A stretch of DNA of 64,000 nucleotides, from NCBI GenBank assembly GCA_037833965.1, contig AP031354.1, forward strand, positions 350,001 to 414,000, given 5' to 3'. Shown piece by piece: positions 12,965 through 25,508 of this stretch (positions within the stretch are counted from its first letter, which is position 1; every line of letters begins with the position of its first letter). The notes under the pieces are model-generated. The model was not told the DNA's origin. It saw only the letters and a program-made list of their open reading frames with translations, and made no database searches. Both the position numbers and the translations under genes were made by a program. This stretch comes from Marchantia polymorpha subsp. ruderalis (Eukaryota > Streptophyta > Marchantiopsida > Marchantiales > Marchantiaceae).

Positions 12965-13383
12965 TCGGTCGTGAATGTCGACTCACTTGATGGCTGTGCC
13001 GGCTCGGAGGTGTAACGGCCCTCCTCTCGCGCGCGCGGCTTCACGCTCCGCCGTCGCGCGCACTCGCACGCTCGAAATGTCAATTTGAACTCCACCAGCG
13101 TACTTCGCTGCGGCCATGATCGCGCAGCGCCGAAGGCGTCTTTCTCGCCGACGCGCTACTCGCATTCGTACTCCGACTCGCATCGATCCCGCACCGCCAA
13201 AGGCGTTCCTCCGCATGCTCTGCCGAAGGCGAACTCCTTCCGCCGAAGACGGATTTCTCGGCAGACTTCCCGCCGGCTCCGAACTCCATCCGCCTGTGCG
13301 TAGGCGCTGACCGCCAGCGCCGAAGATGTCCGTCGGCGTAGGTGCCTCACGTTATCCGTCGGCGTAGGTGCATCGTCGTAGGC

Positions 13384-13399
13384 GTTGACCGCGGTCAAC
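13384..13399. promoter_or_regulatory. Palindromic double W-box in U3
   Basis: GTTGACCGCGGTCAAC is a perfect 16-bp palindrome holding two facing TTGACC sites, the core bound by plant WRKY factors. It occurs at the same U3 position in the other LTRs. The function is inferred. Confidence 0.4.
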
Positions 13400-14151
13400 G
13401 GATTTTGTCTCGTCTGTCAATCTCTCTCGCCTCTCCGCAGACGCTCTCGCCTCCGGAGTCCCGTCCTGCCGAGGGCGCACCCGTCCGTTCCGCCGTAGGC
13501 GTTGAACCAAAGGCGGACTGTACGGATTCGCTACCCCTTAGGTACTTACCTAATCTTGATGCGCTGGCGCCGTAGGCGCCGTACGAGCTTCACCCCCGAA
13601 GGCGAACTTCTAGGGCCGAAGGCGGATATTCCACCGATGGCGAAGTGCCTACGCGCAGGTGAAATCCTTCCGCCTATGCGTAGGCGGAATTCCCTGCGGA
13701 CTTTCCGCCGATGACGAACTCCTTCCGCCTATGCGTAGGCGTTCTTCTACGCATCTTCCGACAGTCACATGCCTTGAGTCCTCATCCATTCCAGGCATTC
13801 TTGGGCTCGTTAGAACGAGCGCGTCAAGCTCTTTCCAACAAAATCCTGAGCAAGTCGAGGCGTTGTGAATTGCATAAACTCTGAGGGATCGCCCTAGCGC
13901 CGAAGGTGCACCGCCGAAGGCGGATTATGCGCCTTGCGCCGAAGGAGAACTCCTTCAGAATCAATCGTTCAGGTCGGGCACCTGTTTCGGACGTTGCGTT
14001 CAACTTCTGGATTCTACGAGATCATGCGAGATCTGCGATTATCCATCTTCACTCTATTTAAATGTACCTATCACCATTTACACGGCTGCTGCGGCACTGT
14101 TTTCCAAAATTGTTTTAAATTCCGCACAAAAGCAAAAAGTGAGTTACCACA

Positions 14152-15320
14152 ACATGACATCTTGGCAAGTAGGATTTGTGGAACGTGCGATGACAGGGAA
14201 GCCAATTCATTGGGCTCGAATCTTGTGAAGTGTTAAGGACAGGTTTGGAGGATTGTTGATTCATCTGTCCCCGTTTTTCATCAATTTTATCGAGGTATGC
14301 GATTGTTGATAGAGGAGTAGAATCAAATATTTTTGTTGGAGAAGAAAATTGTTGGATCAGAGGGAGAAGGAGTTTTGGGAGGAAACAAAGTTGTCAATGA
14401 CGATGATGACGTTGAACTTACATGGTCTTTGGCCTCAGTTGACATGTCCGATGACGAAGTTGAGGAACAACTTGTGAAGAGGCGAAGGAGATTGCAGACT
14501 AGAAGACCAGCACTTGTGCGGATGAGGATGACAAATACGCATGCTCGCAGTTAGATGAAGGCGCGAGGCAAACGAAAGGAAGAAGTGGACAGTGCAGAGT
14601 GCAGTGAGGCAACATAGTTCTTTCATATCTGATTTGGAAGATACTAGGAAGAATTTAGGGTTAGAGCTCACAGCAGTTCTCCGTAGGATAGGATTAGACA
14701 AGAGTTCCGCGGATGTGACAACTGCTGCGTTTGTGGACGTCGTGCGTGATGGGAGCTTGCAGCTAGCAGGTGATGCCTCCGGGTGTTTGTTGTGAATAAA
14801 GTGATCCAAGGCTCTACCTTTGGAGGCTCTTTCATGAAACAGTTTTCAGTCATAAGTCTGCATTCCTCTGCACGTTCGTGAGTTGTGTATTTTGTTATAG
14901 TGCAAGAGTTGTTTCGGTATGTCAAAGATACCGCATCTGAAGTAGAGTATTCAACTCGAGTGTTCTGAATGGTGCATAGTGTAGCTCAGGATTTAAGCAA
15001 ACTTGTAGATTGGGATCTCGGTGTAACTGGCTAAGCATGTATCCTTGGAAAGTTTTTCCTCTGAACATCAATTGTAGATGTGCTTGCGATTTTTGTGGTG
15101 TTTATTGGATGTAATTCAAGAATTTGATGTGGTTACACCCTGTATTTGTATCGCCTTTGGGTTAACATTTGTGATGCTTCTGGGAGTGACATGTGCTTGA
15201 GAAGTAAAACTCATCAATAGAATGTTAAGCGAGACATTATTTGAATCTCTGGTATTGTTTTTTCTCTTGTGAAATAGAATCTATATCATTATGCTACATT
15301 CTGGTATTTATTTGTTGTTA
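14152..15320 (+). pseudogene. Old decayed U3-ORF copy, right part with LTR tail
   Basis: It resumes directly after the solo LTR: the plus strand reads TSWQVGFVERAMTGKPIHWA from about 14157. A decayed LxHLSPFFINF follows near 14255, and an acidic stretch lies around 14400-14470. A C-terminal piece near 14625-14745 (FISDLEDTRKNLGLELTAVL, then RRIGL) parallels the end of the intact LTR protein. Downstream comes a degenerate U5-like tail with TTCTGGGAGTGACATGTGC near 15179. It ends near 15320 with GGTATTTATTTGTTGTTAC. This is a separate, older lineage of the same LTR family. Confidence 0.7.
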
Positions 15321-17104
15321 CGGTAATTAACTTGGTATTTTTTAACTTAGATTACTTCTAATCATATTAAGGATTTAAGTTCAGTTGTCATTATAAAGGA
15401 AAGTTAGTAAAATCTATTGATTTTCATCAACAAAGTCATTATGTTTTACGGTGAACATAATTAAAGGTGATTTGTCTCTATCAACAATTAAATACGTAAT
15501 TTGTCATGTACTTAAGTGTAGAAATATTTGTTTGTGTTTTCATAAGTTTTTGATTTTTTCTTGTGAAAATGCATTATAAAACCCACACATACAATTCACA
15601 TTGGAGATACATGATTCATTATTGCAGGGTACTTCTACAGAATCTCATCAAATTTAGCTCACAGATTTCCTTCAAATGTCATTCAAAAATTTCTTGAGCT
15701 TATTTATATAATGATAATCCAACTAGTTTAAATATCTAGCATTAAACTAATCTAACTTAAGTCAAAACTTGAATGTACTTTTGAGAAATTTATCCTATCA
15801 ATACTTTCAAACTAAACTTGGTATTTTAATTGAATGTTGACTTTGAAAGAACATTAAAGATGATAATTTGAATTTATACACAAAAATAGATTTGAATAAT
15901 TATATTGAATATCATATATTGTAATATAATTTTAAATTTGGTATTAGATATTTTGATATCATTACATACCTAATACTTAATTAATTTGATGATATTCTAA
16001 GACTTGTGACAAATTTTATCTATAAGAATTGGCATTTACCATGTGATATACTTATTTGTCTCAATGTTTTACAAGGTTGACACATCCCAAATTTGAAAAA
16101 TTCATCTTAACAACATGACAAGAATACATGTTCAATTGTATATTTTTCATGAAAGTGTAGGATTCAAATACTAGATTTTTTTGACTATGCATTATAAAAT
16201 TTTCAAAATCTTAAACAATCAATTGACGATGATGAAAAAAAGAATTAAGACAAAATTTGTTTTAAAAGGATCTTGAGAATCAATCTTTAGTCAAAGGTTC
16301 ATATTTCTGTAGAGTAAATAATGTTCATACAACAAATATATTTTGATTTTTTTCTTTTTCTTTGCATCTTGATCATCCTATAGAGTTTATGTTGTTTTAG
16401 ATAAAAAATTTTATTCTGTAAATCATTTTTGGTCCAAAGTCAATTCAATTATGGAATTTTTATCTACTCAAATGACCTTCACATATGTTTAAATTTAAAA
16501 TATCGCTTTAATACCGAAAAAATTTGAGAAAACATCAAGTCAACATCTTATCATTATTATGTGATAAAAAGTTGACAATATGAAGTTTTAACTTGTGAAA
16601 TAAGATGGTTAGCAAAAAATCTCTTTCATATGATGTAATATTTTCTTTCTATGTGATATGATTTTTTATATCATGATGGATAATATCATTCATCTTTATG
16701 ATATTTATCATCAATTCCAAAAATTCCTGAATTCATGTCATCTTATAGTATTTTACAAGCAAAAATTATAAGTTTATTTCTTTATGAGATTGCATAATTG
16801 ATTAAAAATGAAAACAAAAATTTAATTTTTCTCATTCATGATTACTAGAAGATGAAGTTCAAGCTAATTACCATAAAATACAATACAATGAATTCAAATT
16901 TGACTGTATATAGATATGACATCTGTATAAATCTGAAATCTTTATAAAATCTATCATTTTTTCTTCTATAAGTCTCAAAGAAGAAAAATTCTATAAATGT
17001 GATAAAGATATGATTTTATATTTCTTTTGTCAATATTTATATCATGTTTCTATCATGCTGATAAAACAAGGGGTTTTTAAGAATCATAGTCTATATAGAA
17101 AAAT
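15321..17104. other. AT-rich spacer between two old LTR relics
   Basis: No gene, LTR end or structured repeat is visible. It is bordered by two old LTR-like copies in opposite orientation. Confidence 0.6.
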
Positions 17105-18707
17105 TGTGATAACCAACAAATACCAAAATGGAACTTAATGGTATAGATTCGTTCCCACAGAGACAGATGCAGCACCAAGAGTCACGATTTGTTACTAATT
17201 AATATTCTATTGAAGAGTTTTACTTCTCAGGCACATGTCACTCCCAAAAGACATTGCTCGATTATGGCCGAAGGCCCGAAGAGCAGAGTATAATCATCCT
17301 CACAACCTGAAACTTATCCAATTGACGCTTGTGGGAATCACCTACGACCACACACTCAGATTTCAGAGTGAAACTTTCCAAAATTGCGCATTCCCAACTC
17401 ACAGACCAAAATGTCCATACTTGAATTTGATTAAATCCCGAATAGCTCCAAGCTTACTCAGAACATCCGAATTGGACACGCACAGCCCAAGATGCGGTAA
17501 CTTCGACAAACCGGAGCGCACCATGCACGGTGACACACAAGCTCACAAGCTCACAAACGCGCATAGTGGATACACATTAATAGCCTAGACAAGCCAATTG
17601 ACAGATTAGCCTCCCAAGGAAAGAGCCTTGGATTTCTTTATTCACTCTGAACTCCTAGACATCTCAACCGCCCGAGTTGAACTACTCTCAGATGCGGTGA
17701 CATCCGATGCAGCGGTTACAGCGTCCTTTGAGCTTCCGTCGGCTCCTAACCTACGCAACACACTTACAATCTCTATCTTTAAACTCTCTTGCGCCTCTTC
17801 CAATTCCGAAGAGAAAGAATTGACTAATTGAACTAACTGCTTGTGCCCTACGGAAACGCTGGCCTTCATGCTAATCAACCGTCGCTCTAGTGAATACAAT
17901 TTCAGCCACTTCAGCGTTTGCACTTCCCACATCACAAATCCGCGCTGGCACTTCTCTACACAAAAACGCAAACTTTCGGTTGTCTCGTCTCGCAGTTGTT
18001 AGTATGCCGCATCTGCCTTCTCCGCTCTCGCTCGCGACTCCTCCAACTGCACAACAACTAACTTCAACTACTCCTGTAACCGACTACAATCCGATTCGAA
18101 TCTTACTTAACATTTGACCTCCAAAGATCTGGCCACTTCGTAATTTCCTAATTTCTTGGCCCAATTGGCTAATTTCACTATGTGCTTCCGGAGTACATTT
18201 ACCAAACTCGCCGTAAGCTCATCCGCGCGTTGCAGCTCCTTGCTATGAGCATCGGTGCGTTCCGCAATCCTACCCTTTAGCTCCATTCGCTCCGTCTTCA
18301 TCGCAGCAATCTGTCCCCAAAGATCTTCGGTCATCTGTTCCTCTTCGGCTCTCAGCTACTTCTCCTTAGCTAACTCCGCAGCATGCAATTGATTGCGCTT
18401 TGCCGAAGCCGCAATCAATTCATTCACGCGGTGCACTTCCGCGGTGTAGGCCACCTTGGATGCGTCCAATCTCTCACGGAGGTCTACAGTTACCTTTTGC
18501 ACATTCTCATGATCCACCCGTAGATTGATTCACCCCTGCTCTAACGACGCATGAAGATCGGTCTCCTTAGCTAGGTTCAGCCGAAGGACTTCGCACTCCA
18601 TCTCCTTCGTCCGAAGATGATTTTCTTGCTCCTGCCATGTCGCCCTCATGGTCGCGCGCTCGGCTATCAAGCTCGCAACTCGTTACTTCACCATTGCAGT
18701 TGCGGAC
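17105..18707 (-). pseudogene. Old divergent minus-strand LTR relic: tail and coiled-coil part of its U3 ORF
   Basis: The plus strand begins TGTGATAACCAAC at 17105. This is followed by the family tail signature (ATTGAAGAGTTTTACTTCTCAGG, then CACTCCCA near 17246), both in minus orientation. The minus strand at 17971-17642 reads GFVMWEVQTLKWLKLYSLE and ends LRRLGADGSS, paralleling the YAHWEVxAQEKLTLRE and LQRLGLRSR segments of the intact protein. The frame at 18334-18107 and sequence further up encode a Glu/Lys/Leu-rich coiled coil with scattered stops. The N-terminal half of the same copy lies at 53789-55620, beyond the nested elements. Confidence 0.7.
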
Positions 18708-19592
18708 TGTAAGACCTGGTGTTGCATATATGTACTAAATCTTAGAAGTGGTCAAGGGAATAAGGATGATTAGCCAAGGCATAGCTAAGACTAGCTAGTT
18801 ATGACTAAACTAGTTAGTTATAACTAAGTTTATCTAGTCATGACTAAGTTTAGCTACAATGTCTATAGTTGGCGGAATAATTAGCGGAGTTCTAGAAGAA
18901 TGGAGTGAGCACTTCTATTTTGTCTTTTACAAGGAGTGAGCACTTCTATTCTGTCTTATACAAAAGTTCTAGATTCCAAGTGATTAGATATTTGACTAGA
19001 AGCTTGGATTTGATTGGTTTGACTAAATGTATGAAAGATGATTGGCTAGACTAAGTCTAATGTTGACTTAGTGGCTAGGAAGCTTGTAGAAGTTTAAAAG
19101 CTTCCAATGGCATGTCGCCACCTCAACCTTGGATTCCAGAAGCTTCTAGAAGGTTTAGGTAGGCCAATGGCATGTTGCCACGTAGAGAAGGTTAGTCAAA
19201 CTTACCTAGGTAAAAGTAAGTTAGTAGAAATTACCACATGTTACTATGGTAACTTCTCAAGTAGTATAAATAGAGAGGTAGAGTAGCACCTCTCAAGCAA
19301 GTTTGGAGAGTCATGTGTGAGGACTTGTTTCAGTAATGAAGGAGTGAAGTTTTTGAGTATCTTGGAGTATCGACGTGTGTTTTCGTTTATGTGAAGAGAG
19401 TGATGCGAGGAGAGTTTGTGTGTGAGTTGGAGTGATACATGGAGAGTTTGTGAGAGAAGGTGTTTGGGACATGAGTGAGACGATGAATCCTAGTCTTCTA
19501 GAACCATGATGCGCTACCACAAAGCCATCAGAGGTAAACCTGAGTGAGAGTCAGCCCGGAGGTTGCAGGACTCCCACTTACTCTTCACCACT
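18708..19592 (+). mobile_element. LTR-like insertion of another family (boundaries uncertain)
   Basis: This 0.9-kb stretch is unlike its neighbours. It starts near TGTAAGACCTGGTG, contains repeated CTAGTTATGACTAA-type and AGAAGCTT-type motifs, and has a TATA box (TATAAATAGAGAGG near 19265) about 330 bp before its right edge. That resembles a solo LTR, possibly of Copia type. I found no convincing 5-bp duplication because the right edge abuts the next insertion at 19593. It separates the two parts of the older minus-strand copy. Confidence 0.45.
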
Positions 19593-20378
19593 TGTGATAA
19601 CCCACTTTTGGTGTTTTTGCGGAATTTTAAACATTTTTGGAAAACTGTACCGCGGCAGCAGTGTAAATAGCCATCGTTACATTAAAATAGAGTGAAACTG
19701 GATGATCTCAAAGAATCTCGTAGAATCCAAGAGTTGATCGCAATGTCTGGAACAGGAGCCGCCCTAAACGACGGCCTCTCAAGGAGTATCCCTTCGGCGC
19801 AAGGCGCATAATCCGCCTTCGGCGCTACGCCTTTGGCGCTAGAGGAATGCCTCAGAATCTAAGCAATTCCCAAACGCCTTGACTTGGTTAGGATCTCGTT
19901 GGAAGGAGATTGACGCGCTGGTTCTAACGAGCCTAAGAACGCTCGGAACGAATCAGGATTCAGGGAGTTGTGACGGTCGAAAGATACGAAGACCTTCGCC
20001 TACGCATAGGCGAGGGAAGTTCGCCTACGCATAGGCGAAATAGGGTTTGACGTCGGCAGGGAGTCCGTCGAGAATGCCGCCTACGCATAGGTGGGGAGGA
20101 CTTGCACCTACGCATAGGCGAACGGAGACCGCCTGCGCATAGGCGCTTCGGCGTCGGCGAGGAGTCCGCCTTCGGCCCTAGAAATCCGCCTTCGGGGTTG
20201 GAACTTGTACGGCGCCTTCGGCGCCAGCGCATCACGGTTGGATGAGGACCCAATGGAGTAGCAAAATCCATACGGACCGTACGGACGGAACGGACGAGTG
20301 CGCCTTCGGCCGGTCGGGGTTTCGGAGACAAGAGCGTCGACGGAGAGGCGAGAGAGATGGACAGACTGGACGGAGTCC

Positions 20379-20394
20379 GTTGACCGCGGTCAAC
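20379..20394. promoter_or_regulatory. Palindromic double W-box in U3
   Basis: GTTGACCGCGGTCAAC is identical to the copies at 13384 and 44243 and lies upstream of the U3 ORF start. Confidence 0.4.
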
Positions 20395-20825
20395 ACCTTC
20401 GGCACAGCCGCCTTCGGCGCTGCGCCTACGGCGAGGGACCTGCGCGGACGAACGTCCTATGTGCAGACGGATTTCGCCTACGCACAGGCGGATGAAGTTC
20501 GGCGCCGGCGGAAACTCCGCCGTGGATTCCGCCTACGCAGAAGGGGGTTCGGCTTTTGTCCTATGCGCGGACGAACGCCTTCGGCGGAGTGGGACTAGCC
20601 AAGTTGAAGTACGGAGGAATGTGGCGCGTCGGCAAGAAATCCGCCTTCGGCGTTGCGCGATCATGGCCGCGGCGTGGTACGCTGGCGGAGTTCAAATTGC
20701 TAATTCGAGCGTGTGAGTGAAGGCGCGTCGGCGGAGCGTGAAGCCGCGCGTGAGAAAGAAGGCCGTTATACCTCGGAGCCGGCGCAGCCCTCAAGTGATT
20801 CGGCTTTCACGAACGAGAGCCGACC

Positions 20826-23091
20826 ATGACCTCCTGCGAGCGGACAGAGGACACCCCATTCTTGAATTTGCGATTTCAATTTCTTGTGCGAGCTGCGCGC
20901 GTCCACCTTCTAGCTGAGACACGTTTTAGACACCACCGCGCGGAGAGTTACCCGGTGGCAGGGAGAGAATTGAGTGCGCGACATTTGGAATTGAGAGAGA
21001 TTAGAGTTTGTAGAGGAAACAGAATCGCGAGCAGGAGGCTCGGGCCTAGCAGAGAGAGAGTTGCGCAAACCAATTTCAAGAACGCGATGTCGACATCGGT
21101 GAAGCTGCGGATGGTGCCACTCATGCTCCCGCAGAATGGGCAGCGTGCTTTTGAGGACCGGCTGATTGCAAGGAAACTCGAATTCTTGCTGTGGGGATGG
21201 AATTACGTGTGCGCAGACATGGTGCGCAAATGGCTGGACGAGGAACGACAACCTACGCGCGGATTCCGTCCGCACGAAGATCGATGGACTGTCCGCGATT
21301 GGAGACAGGCATTGGGGAGGTGCGCAGATGAGGACGGGTACGTCCTGTTCGACAGTGAGAGCGTCAAGGTAACAAAGGCGGACGAAGCCTCATTTGTGGA
21401 ATTGTTCAAGCGGGAGAGGTCTTCCAAGAACGGGTATAAGACCCGCGATTACAAAGATCGTTTCCGCAGGACCGTAGCGATGGCGCTGCTGCAACTGTTG
21501 CAGCCGCACCGCACTACGTACATCACGTTGTGGCAGGTGTTCTTCGTGGAGCTCACCTTGGCTGCAGCTCCAGTTCACTGGTCGCGTATCTTGCATAGGG
21601 TGATGCGACAGCATGCGTTTGAGGAGCGGGGAGGAACGCTCAATCACCTCTCCCCCTTCTTGATAAACTTCTATCGGTCGATGAACTGTTTAACCGCAGC
21701 CGAGCGTGCACGATTTCCGCCACTGTCAGTCGATCATCCCGGGAGGTATGTGCGGGATAACGAAGTAGACACCGACGCGGAGGACTCACCGACTTCCACT
21801 CCACCGGGTCAATAGGATGCGAGGAGAGACACACCCGCAGCGCGAGTGCCGCGGAAGCGAAGATGGAGAGAGGAACCGGAGAAAGAGCCACATCAAGAAT
21901 CAGCTGCTCTCACCCGGAAGCGGCCACTGCACGAGATCTGCAGCCGGCCAAAGCAGAAGGCGCGCAGGCTTTTGAAACCGGCCAGCAGCGCGGAAACGGC
22001 GACGATCGCCACAGAGAAGGGAAGTCCGTCCCCGGAGAAGGATGGGACTACGTGGACGGCCGAAAGGGCAGTAGACCACCCTACGCCTTCGGCGAACACG
22101 CCTTTGTCTCTCCTCCGCCGAAGGCAGAGAAGAGACGACCTTCAGGTCAGGAGCTACCACGTGCGGCGCGGATGAGTGTGCCGCCTACGCATAGGCGACT
22201 CCCCGTGGATAGGCGACCCCTTGCGGACGTAGACTTGTGCCTACGCATAGGCAGAGAAAGTTTGCCTACGCATAGGCAGGACTCGCCCCCGGTACAACGC
22301 AGGAAGGGGAAGGAGCCGGCGGAAGATCCGCCTTCGGCTCAAGGGCCTTCGGGACAAGACCCTCCGGCGGAAAGAGCGCCGGGATTTGCGCCTTCGGCGC
22401 CAAGGCCTTCGAGCCAGCGAGTTACGACCAGAGAGCCGGCGGAAGCCGCGTCTTCGGCGGAAAATCCGCCGGAAGATGCGCCTTCGGCGGAAGGGCCTTC
22501 GGGCCAAGGGACATCGGGCGGGCCGCCTTCAGCTCTATCGCCTTCGGCGGTAGACGCCTTCGGCACTACGCCTTCGGCGAATGAAGCGCCGGGAATTGCG
22601 CCTACGCGTAGGCTGGACGCATCCCTCGCGCAGGACCTAAGGGTGGAGCAGGACCGATCGGTGGAGCGGGACCTAGCGGAGGAGCGGATTGTCTGTCCGC
22701 AGGATGAAATTCGTGCGCGCGATGCACAATTACACCCCGCGCAGGTACATTCCGCACGATCGCCTTCGGCGGTAGACGCCGGCGGCAAAGAGGTTACAGT
22801 CGCGGCACGACAAGCGGACGATGGGGATGTGGCACAGCCGCATATCACCCACCGCCTTGGACATTTAAGCAGGGAGCAGCGAGGCTGCAGGAGCGCCATC
22901 GGCGGCAGAACACGCAGACAACTCGCAGCCCCACTTAGGCCAGTCGCCGACACAATCAATGGCGACCAAAATCCTCAAATCAGAGGATGATGAAGAAGGA
23001 GGGTCCACAGAATCAATGTCGGGATCGGGATCCACCGAGGAGGAGGAGGAGGAATTAATTAGAGCACCGGCGGCGGCGCTCTGTGAGCAGG
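20826..23091 (+). pseudogene. Broken U3 ORF of the plus-strand solo LTR
   Basis: ATG at 20826 (MTSCERTED) opens 329 intact codons covering the N-terminal domain (LRMVPLMLPQNGQRAF, LLWGWNYVCADMV, HRVMRQHAFEERGGTLNHLS). A TAG at 21813 ends it just after the STPPGQ segment. The frame continues to about 22175, then shifts; the Pro/Ser-rich middle runs in another frame to about 22850, where it shifts again. The acidic EEEEE region ends at the insertion at 23092. The last 110 codons survive at 52428-52759. Not functional. Confidence 0.85.
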
Positions 23092-24103
23092 TGTAATACC
23101 CACTAAAGGCTAAAACTGCAATATAGTGGTAGAAAGGTCGATCCCAAAGGGACAGAGGAACACACAGGGTACAAAGTGTCACATTTAACAGACTATTGAG
23201 GAGTTTGAATTCTCAGGCGACTGTCACTCCCAGAAATACTGCAAGTGTCCACTCGGAGCTCACTCGGAGGTCGCACAGTGCAGCGTAACACACACTCACA
23301 CACACATACACCTGAAACTACAGAAACACAACCCAGAGATCGGTTAGGACCTCTACTCAAGATTTCAGGGGGAAAGTCTCTCGCGAGCACTCAGCGAAGC
23401 TGCGGGTAGTGACTCCCAACTCCGGCTTTTACAACCCTTCCACTAGCTTTCTGCTAGCGTAGGGAACCCAGGTTGGACTTCCTACTTCGGATCGAAGTCA
23501 CTCACGCACGGTGAACAACACTCTCAACTCACAAAACGCGCAGAGAACACAGGTCCGCACGGAAGGACTCACTGAGAAACGTTCCAGTAACACACCATAA
23601 CAGTCTATTGAAGAGTTTGAATTCTTAGGCACTTGTCATTCCCAGAAATACTACAGGGGTTACCCTGAAGGCACCTTCTGCAGCGTAACCTGAATTTACA
23701 ACCAAGGCTTACACGAAGTACCAAAACTTCACTTTGGCATTCAGGGGAAAAATCCCGAAGGAGTACAATCAGAAACAATCACTCAAAGGTGTAAGGGGGA
23801 AATTGTTCAAGTATCTAACTCATCACTGGCTCTGAGCATCGGCAATCACCCGCAGTGTAGATCCGAACTACTCAAGTCTCTAACCAATGTACTAGCTCTG
23901 AACATTCGGCCGAAGGCCTTCAGCTACAAAATGCGGAACGCCAAGTTGTAACTCCTCTTGCGTGGTGACAGAACTAAGGACACAAACACGCAGAGAAAAT
24001 GAGTTCCTGATCTGCACTTCCGATGTTGGGAAAGATCTCAAGGCAAGACGTCTTGAACTACTTTATACCTTCTAAGTCCTAACTAGCACTACACTGCACT
24101 ACG

Positions 24104-25130
24104 CTACACGCAAGCACGCAACCACGCTACACTACACTCCGCGGAACCTGTGCTTCGCCTCCTGCGCGACGGACTGCCGCGCACTAACTCCCTACCCTGC
24201 CAGTCCTCAGCTCGACCGCGCAGTCCGAATCGCCGCAACACCGCGGAAACCTCCGTCTCAAGGGTGGCCATGGTGTCTCGCGCCTTCGATAGAAAAGAAT
24301 CCAGCTTCTTCGCTACTCGCCGCCGACTCCGACTGTCACCCGTCAACAACCCGGCTGCACGAAGCTCTAACTCACATAGTGTGAGTCTCTCCTGCGCCGC
24401 CACTTCCCAGTGGGCGTAACCCCTGAGGCAGTGGGCGACTCGCCTCGCCATCTCTTCCTTCGTGCGATCTGCATCTCGTCGGCGATCGTCTTCAATTACT
24501 ACCAACTACGATTCGGCCTCCGCACGCTGTGCTCTCAATTCTCCGCACTCGGATTGCAGCCTGCGGATTAATTCCTCATCCGCCTGTCGTGCGAGCTGAC
24601 ACTGCTCCAACAACCGCGTCTGTCGCACGAGCTCCTCTGACAAAATTCGATTCTGAGCCTGCTCAGAAATCAGTGCTTCTGTGACCTTCACCTGCTTCTT
24701 GGTGAGTTCTTCCAGTCTCCCATCCCTCAACTTTTCGGAGTACTTGTACAATTTCTGATTGAGGTTATATTGACCCCACAAGCATTCATGCTTCTCTCGC
24801 AGATCCTTAAGTTCCCGGTCCACCCGAGCTAGCAACTTGCTGGTGTGGATTTTAGTGCGAGTTCGCCTGCGCACTAACTCGACGTAGGACCCAGGCTGGC
24901 GAGGATCCGCGTATTTCTCCATCTTGCGATCCAAGTACCTCAGCAGAGGTACTACCTGCTCACAGAGCGCCGCCGCCGGCGCACCAACTAATTCCTCCTT
25001 CTCCTCCTCGGTGGATTCCGATCCCTACACTGATTCCGTGGTTCCTCCTCCTTCGTCATCCTCCAAATAGAGGATTTCGGTCGCCATTGATTGCGTCGGC
25101 GACTGGCCTTGGTGGGGCTGCAAGATGTCT
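24104..25130 (-). pseudogene. C-terminal part of a broken U3 ORF in the left LTR
   Basis: The minus strand encodes the acidic stretch, the LLxYLDRKMEKYADPRQPG motif and a long coiled coil (24934-24506). One in-frame stop sits after AEAES, where the intact copies have Gln. The coil then continues (24505-24104) to the conserved STGSAECSVAW end. The rest of the ORF lies at 41735-43792, beyond the nested element. Confidence 0.8.
25126..25130 (+). repeat. Target-site duplication TGTCT, left copy
   Basis: It directly precedes the 5' LTR TG end and is identical to 41730-41734. Confidence 0.92.
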
Positions 25131-25440
25131 TGTGGTACCCCACTTTTGGCAATTTTGAGGAAATTAAAACATTTTTGGAAAACTGTACCCTGGCAACATT
25201 GTAAATAGCCTTCGGTACATCAAAACAGAGTGAATCCGGAAGATCGCGGGGATTCTCGAGGGATCTTATAGAATCTGGGATTTGGGGTGCCGCAGCAAGC
25301 ACAGGCACCACCCTCCCTGCGAGTTCCGCAGTTAGGATCTCTACGGCGCAAGGCGCAAAATCCGCCTTCGGAGGTTGCGTCCGCGGCTGTAGGGAAACCC
25401 CCCGTAATTAGGTAAACCCTCGGGCGCCTTGACCAAGTTA

Positions 25441-25508
25441 GGGTCTCGTTGGAAAGAGCTCGACGCGCTGATTCTAACGAGCCCAAGAACGCTTGGAACG
25501 GACGAGGA
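25441..25508 (+). promoter_or_regulatory. Conserved U3 module with CTAACGAG inverted repeat
   Basis: The block runs from GGGTCTCGTTGGAAAGAGC through TTCTAACGAGCCCAAGAACG to GGAACGGACG. It is the best-conserved non-coding stretch of U3, recognisable even in the oldest relics, and most relatives carry the near-palindrome CTCGTTCTAACGAG. Role unknown; it could be a promoter or protein-binding element. Confidence 0.4.

Larger units (their letters stand above)
8900..14151 (-). mobile_element. Solo LTR (5.25 kb), minus orientation, with decayed U3 ORF
   Basis: On the plus strand it begins TGTAATAACCC and ends GTTACCACA, the reverse complement of the family LTR ends. The flanks are perfect 5-bp duplications, ACATG at 8895-8899 and 14152-14156. 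No gag, pol or PBS adjoins it, so it is a solo LTR, presumably left by LTR-LTR recombination. The insertion lies inside an older copy of the same U3 ORF. Its palindromic repeat sets, W-box palindrome and TATA box (minus strand, near 9886-9895) match those of the other LTRs. Confidence 0.92.
19593..23091 (+). mobile_element. Plus-strand solo LTR, left part (rest at 52428-53788)
   Basis: It begins TGTGATAACCCACTTTTGG. The right part ends GGGTTATTACA at 53788. The flanks are CCACT (19588-19592) and CCGCT (53789-53793), a 5-bp duplication with one mismatch. No internal region adjoins it. The LTR is interrupted at 23091 inside its U3 ORF. The two parts total about 4.86 kb, roughly 0.5 kb less than full-length relatives, because the ORF segment between the acidic stretch and the last coiled-coil part is missing at the junction. 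Confidence 0.85.
23092..25130 (-). repeat. Left LTR of the defective element, part 1
   Basis: It starts TGTAATACCCACTAAAGGC on the plus strand and contains the LTR tail, TATA box and coiled-coil part of a U3 ORF. The intact element inserted at 25131 with duplication TGTCT (25126-25130 and 41730-41734). The LTR continues at 41735. Confidence 0.88.
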
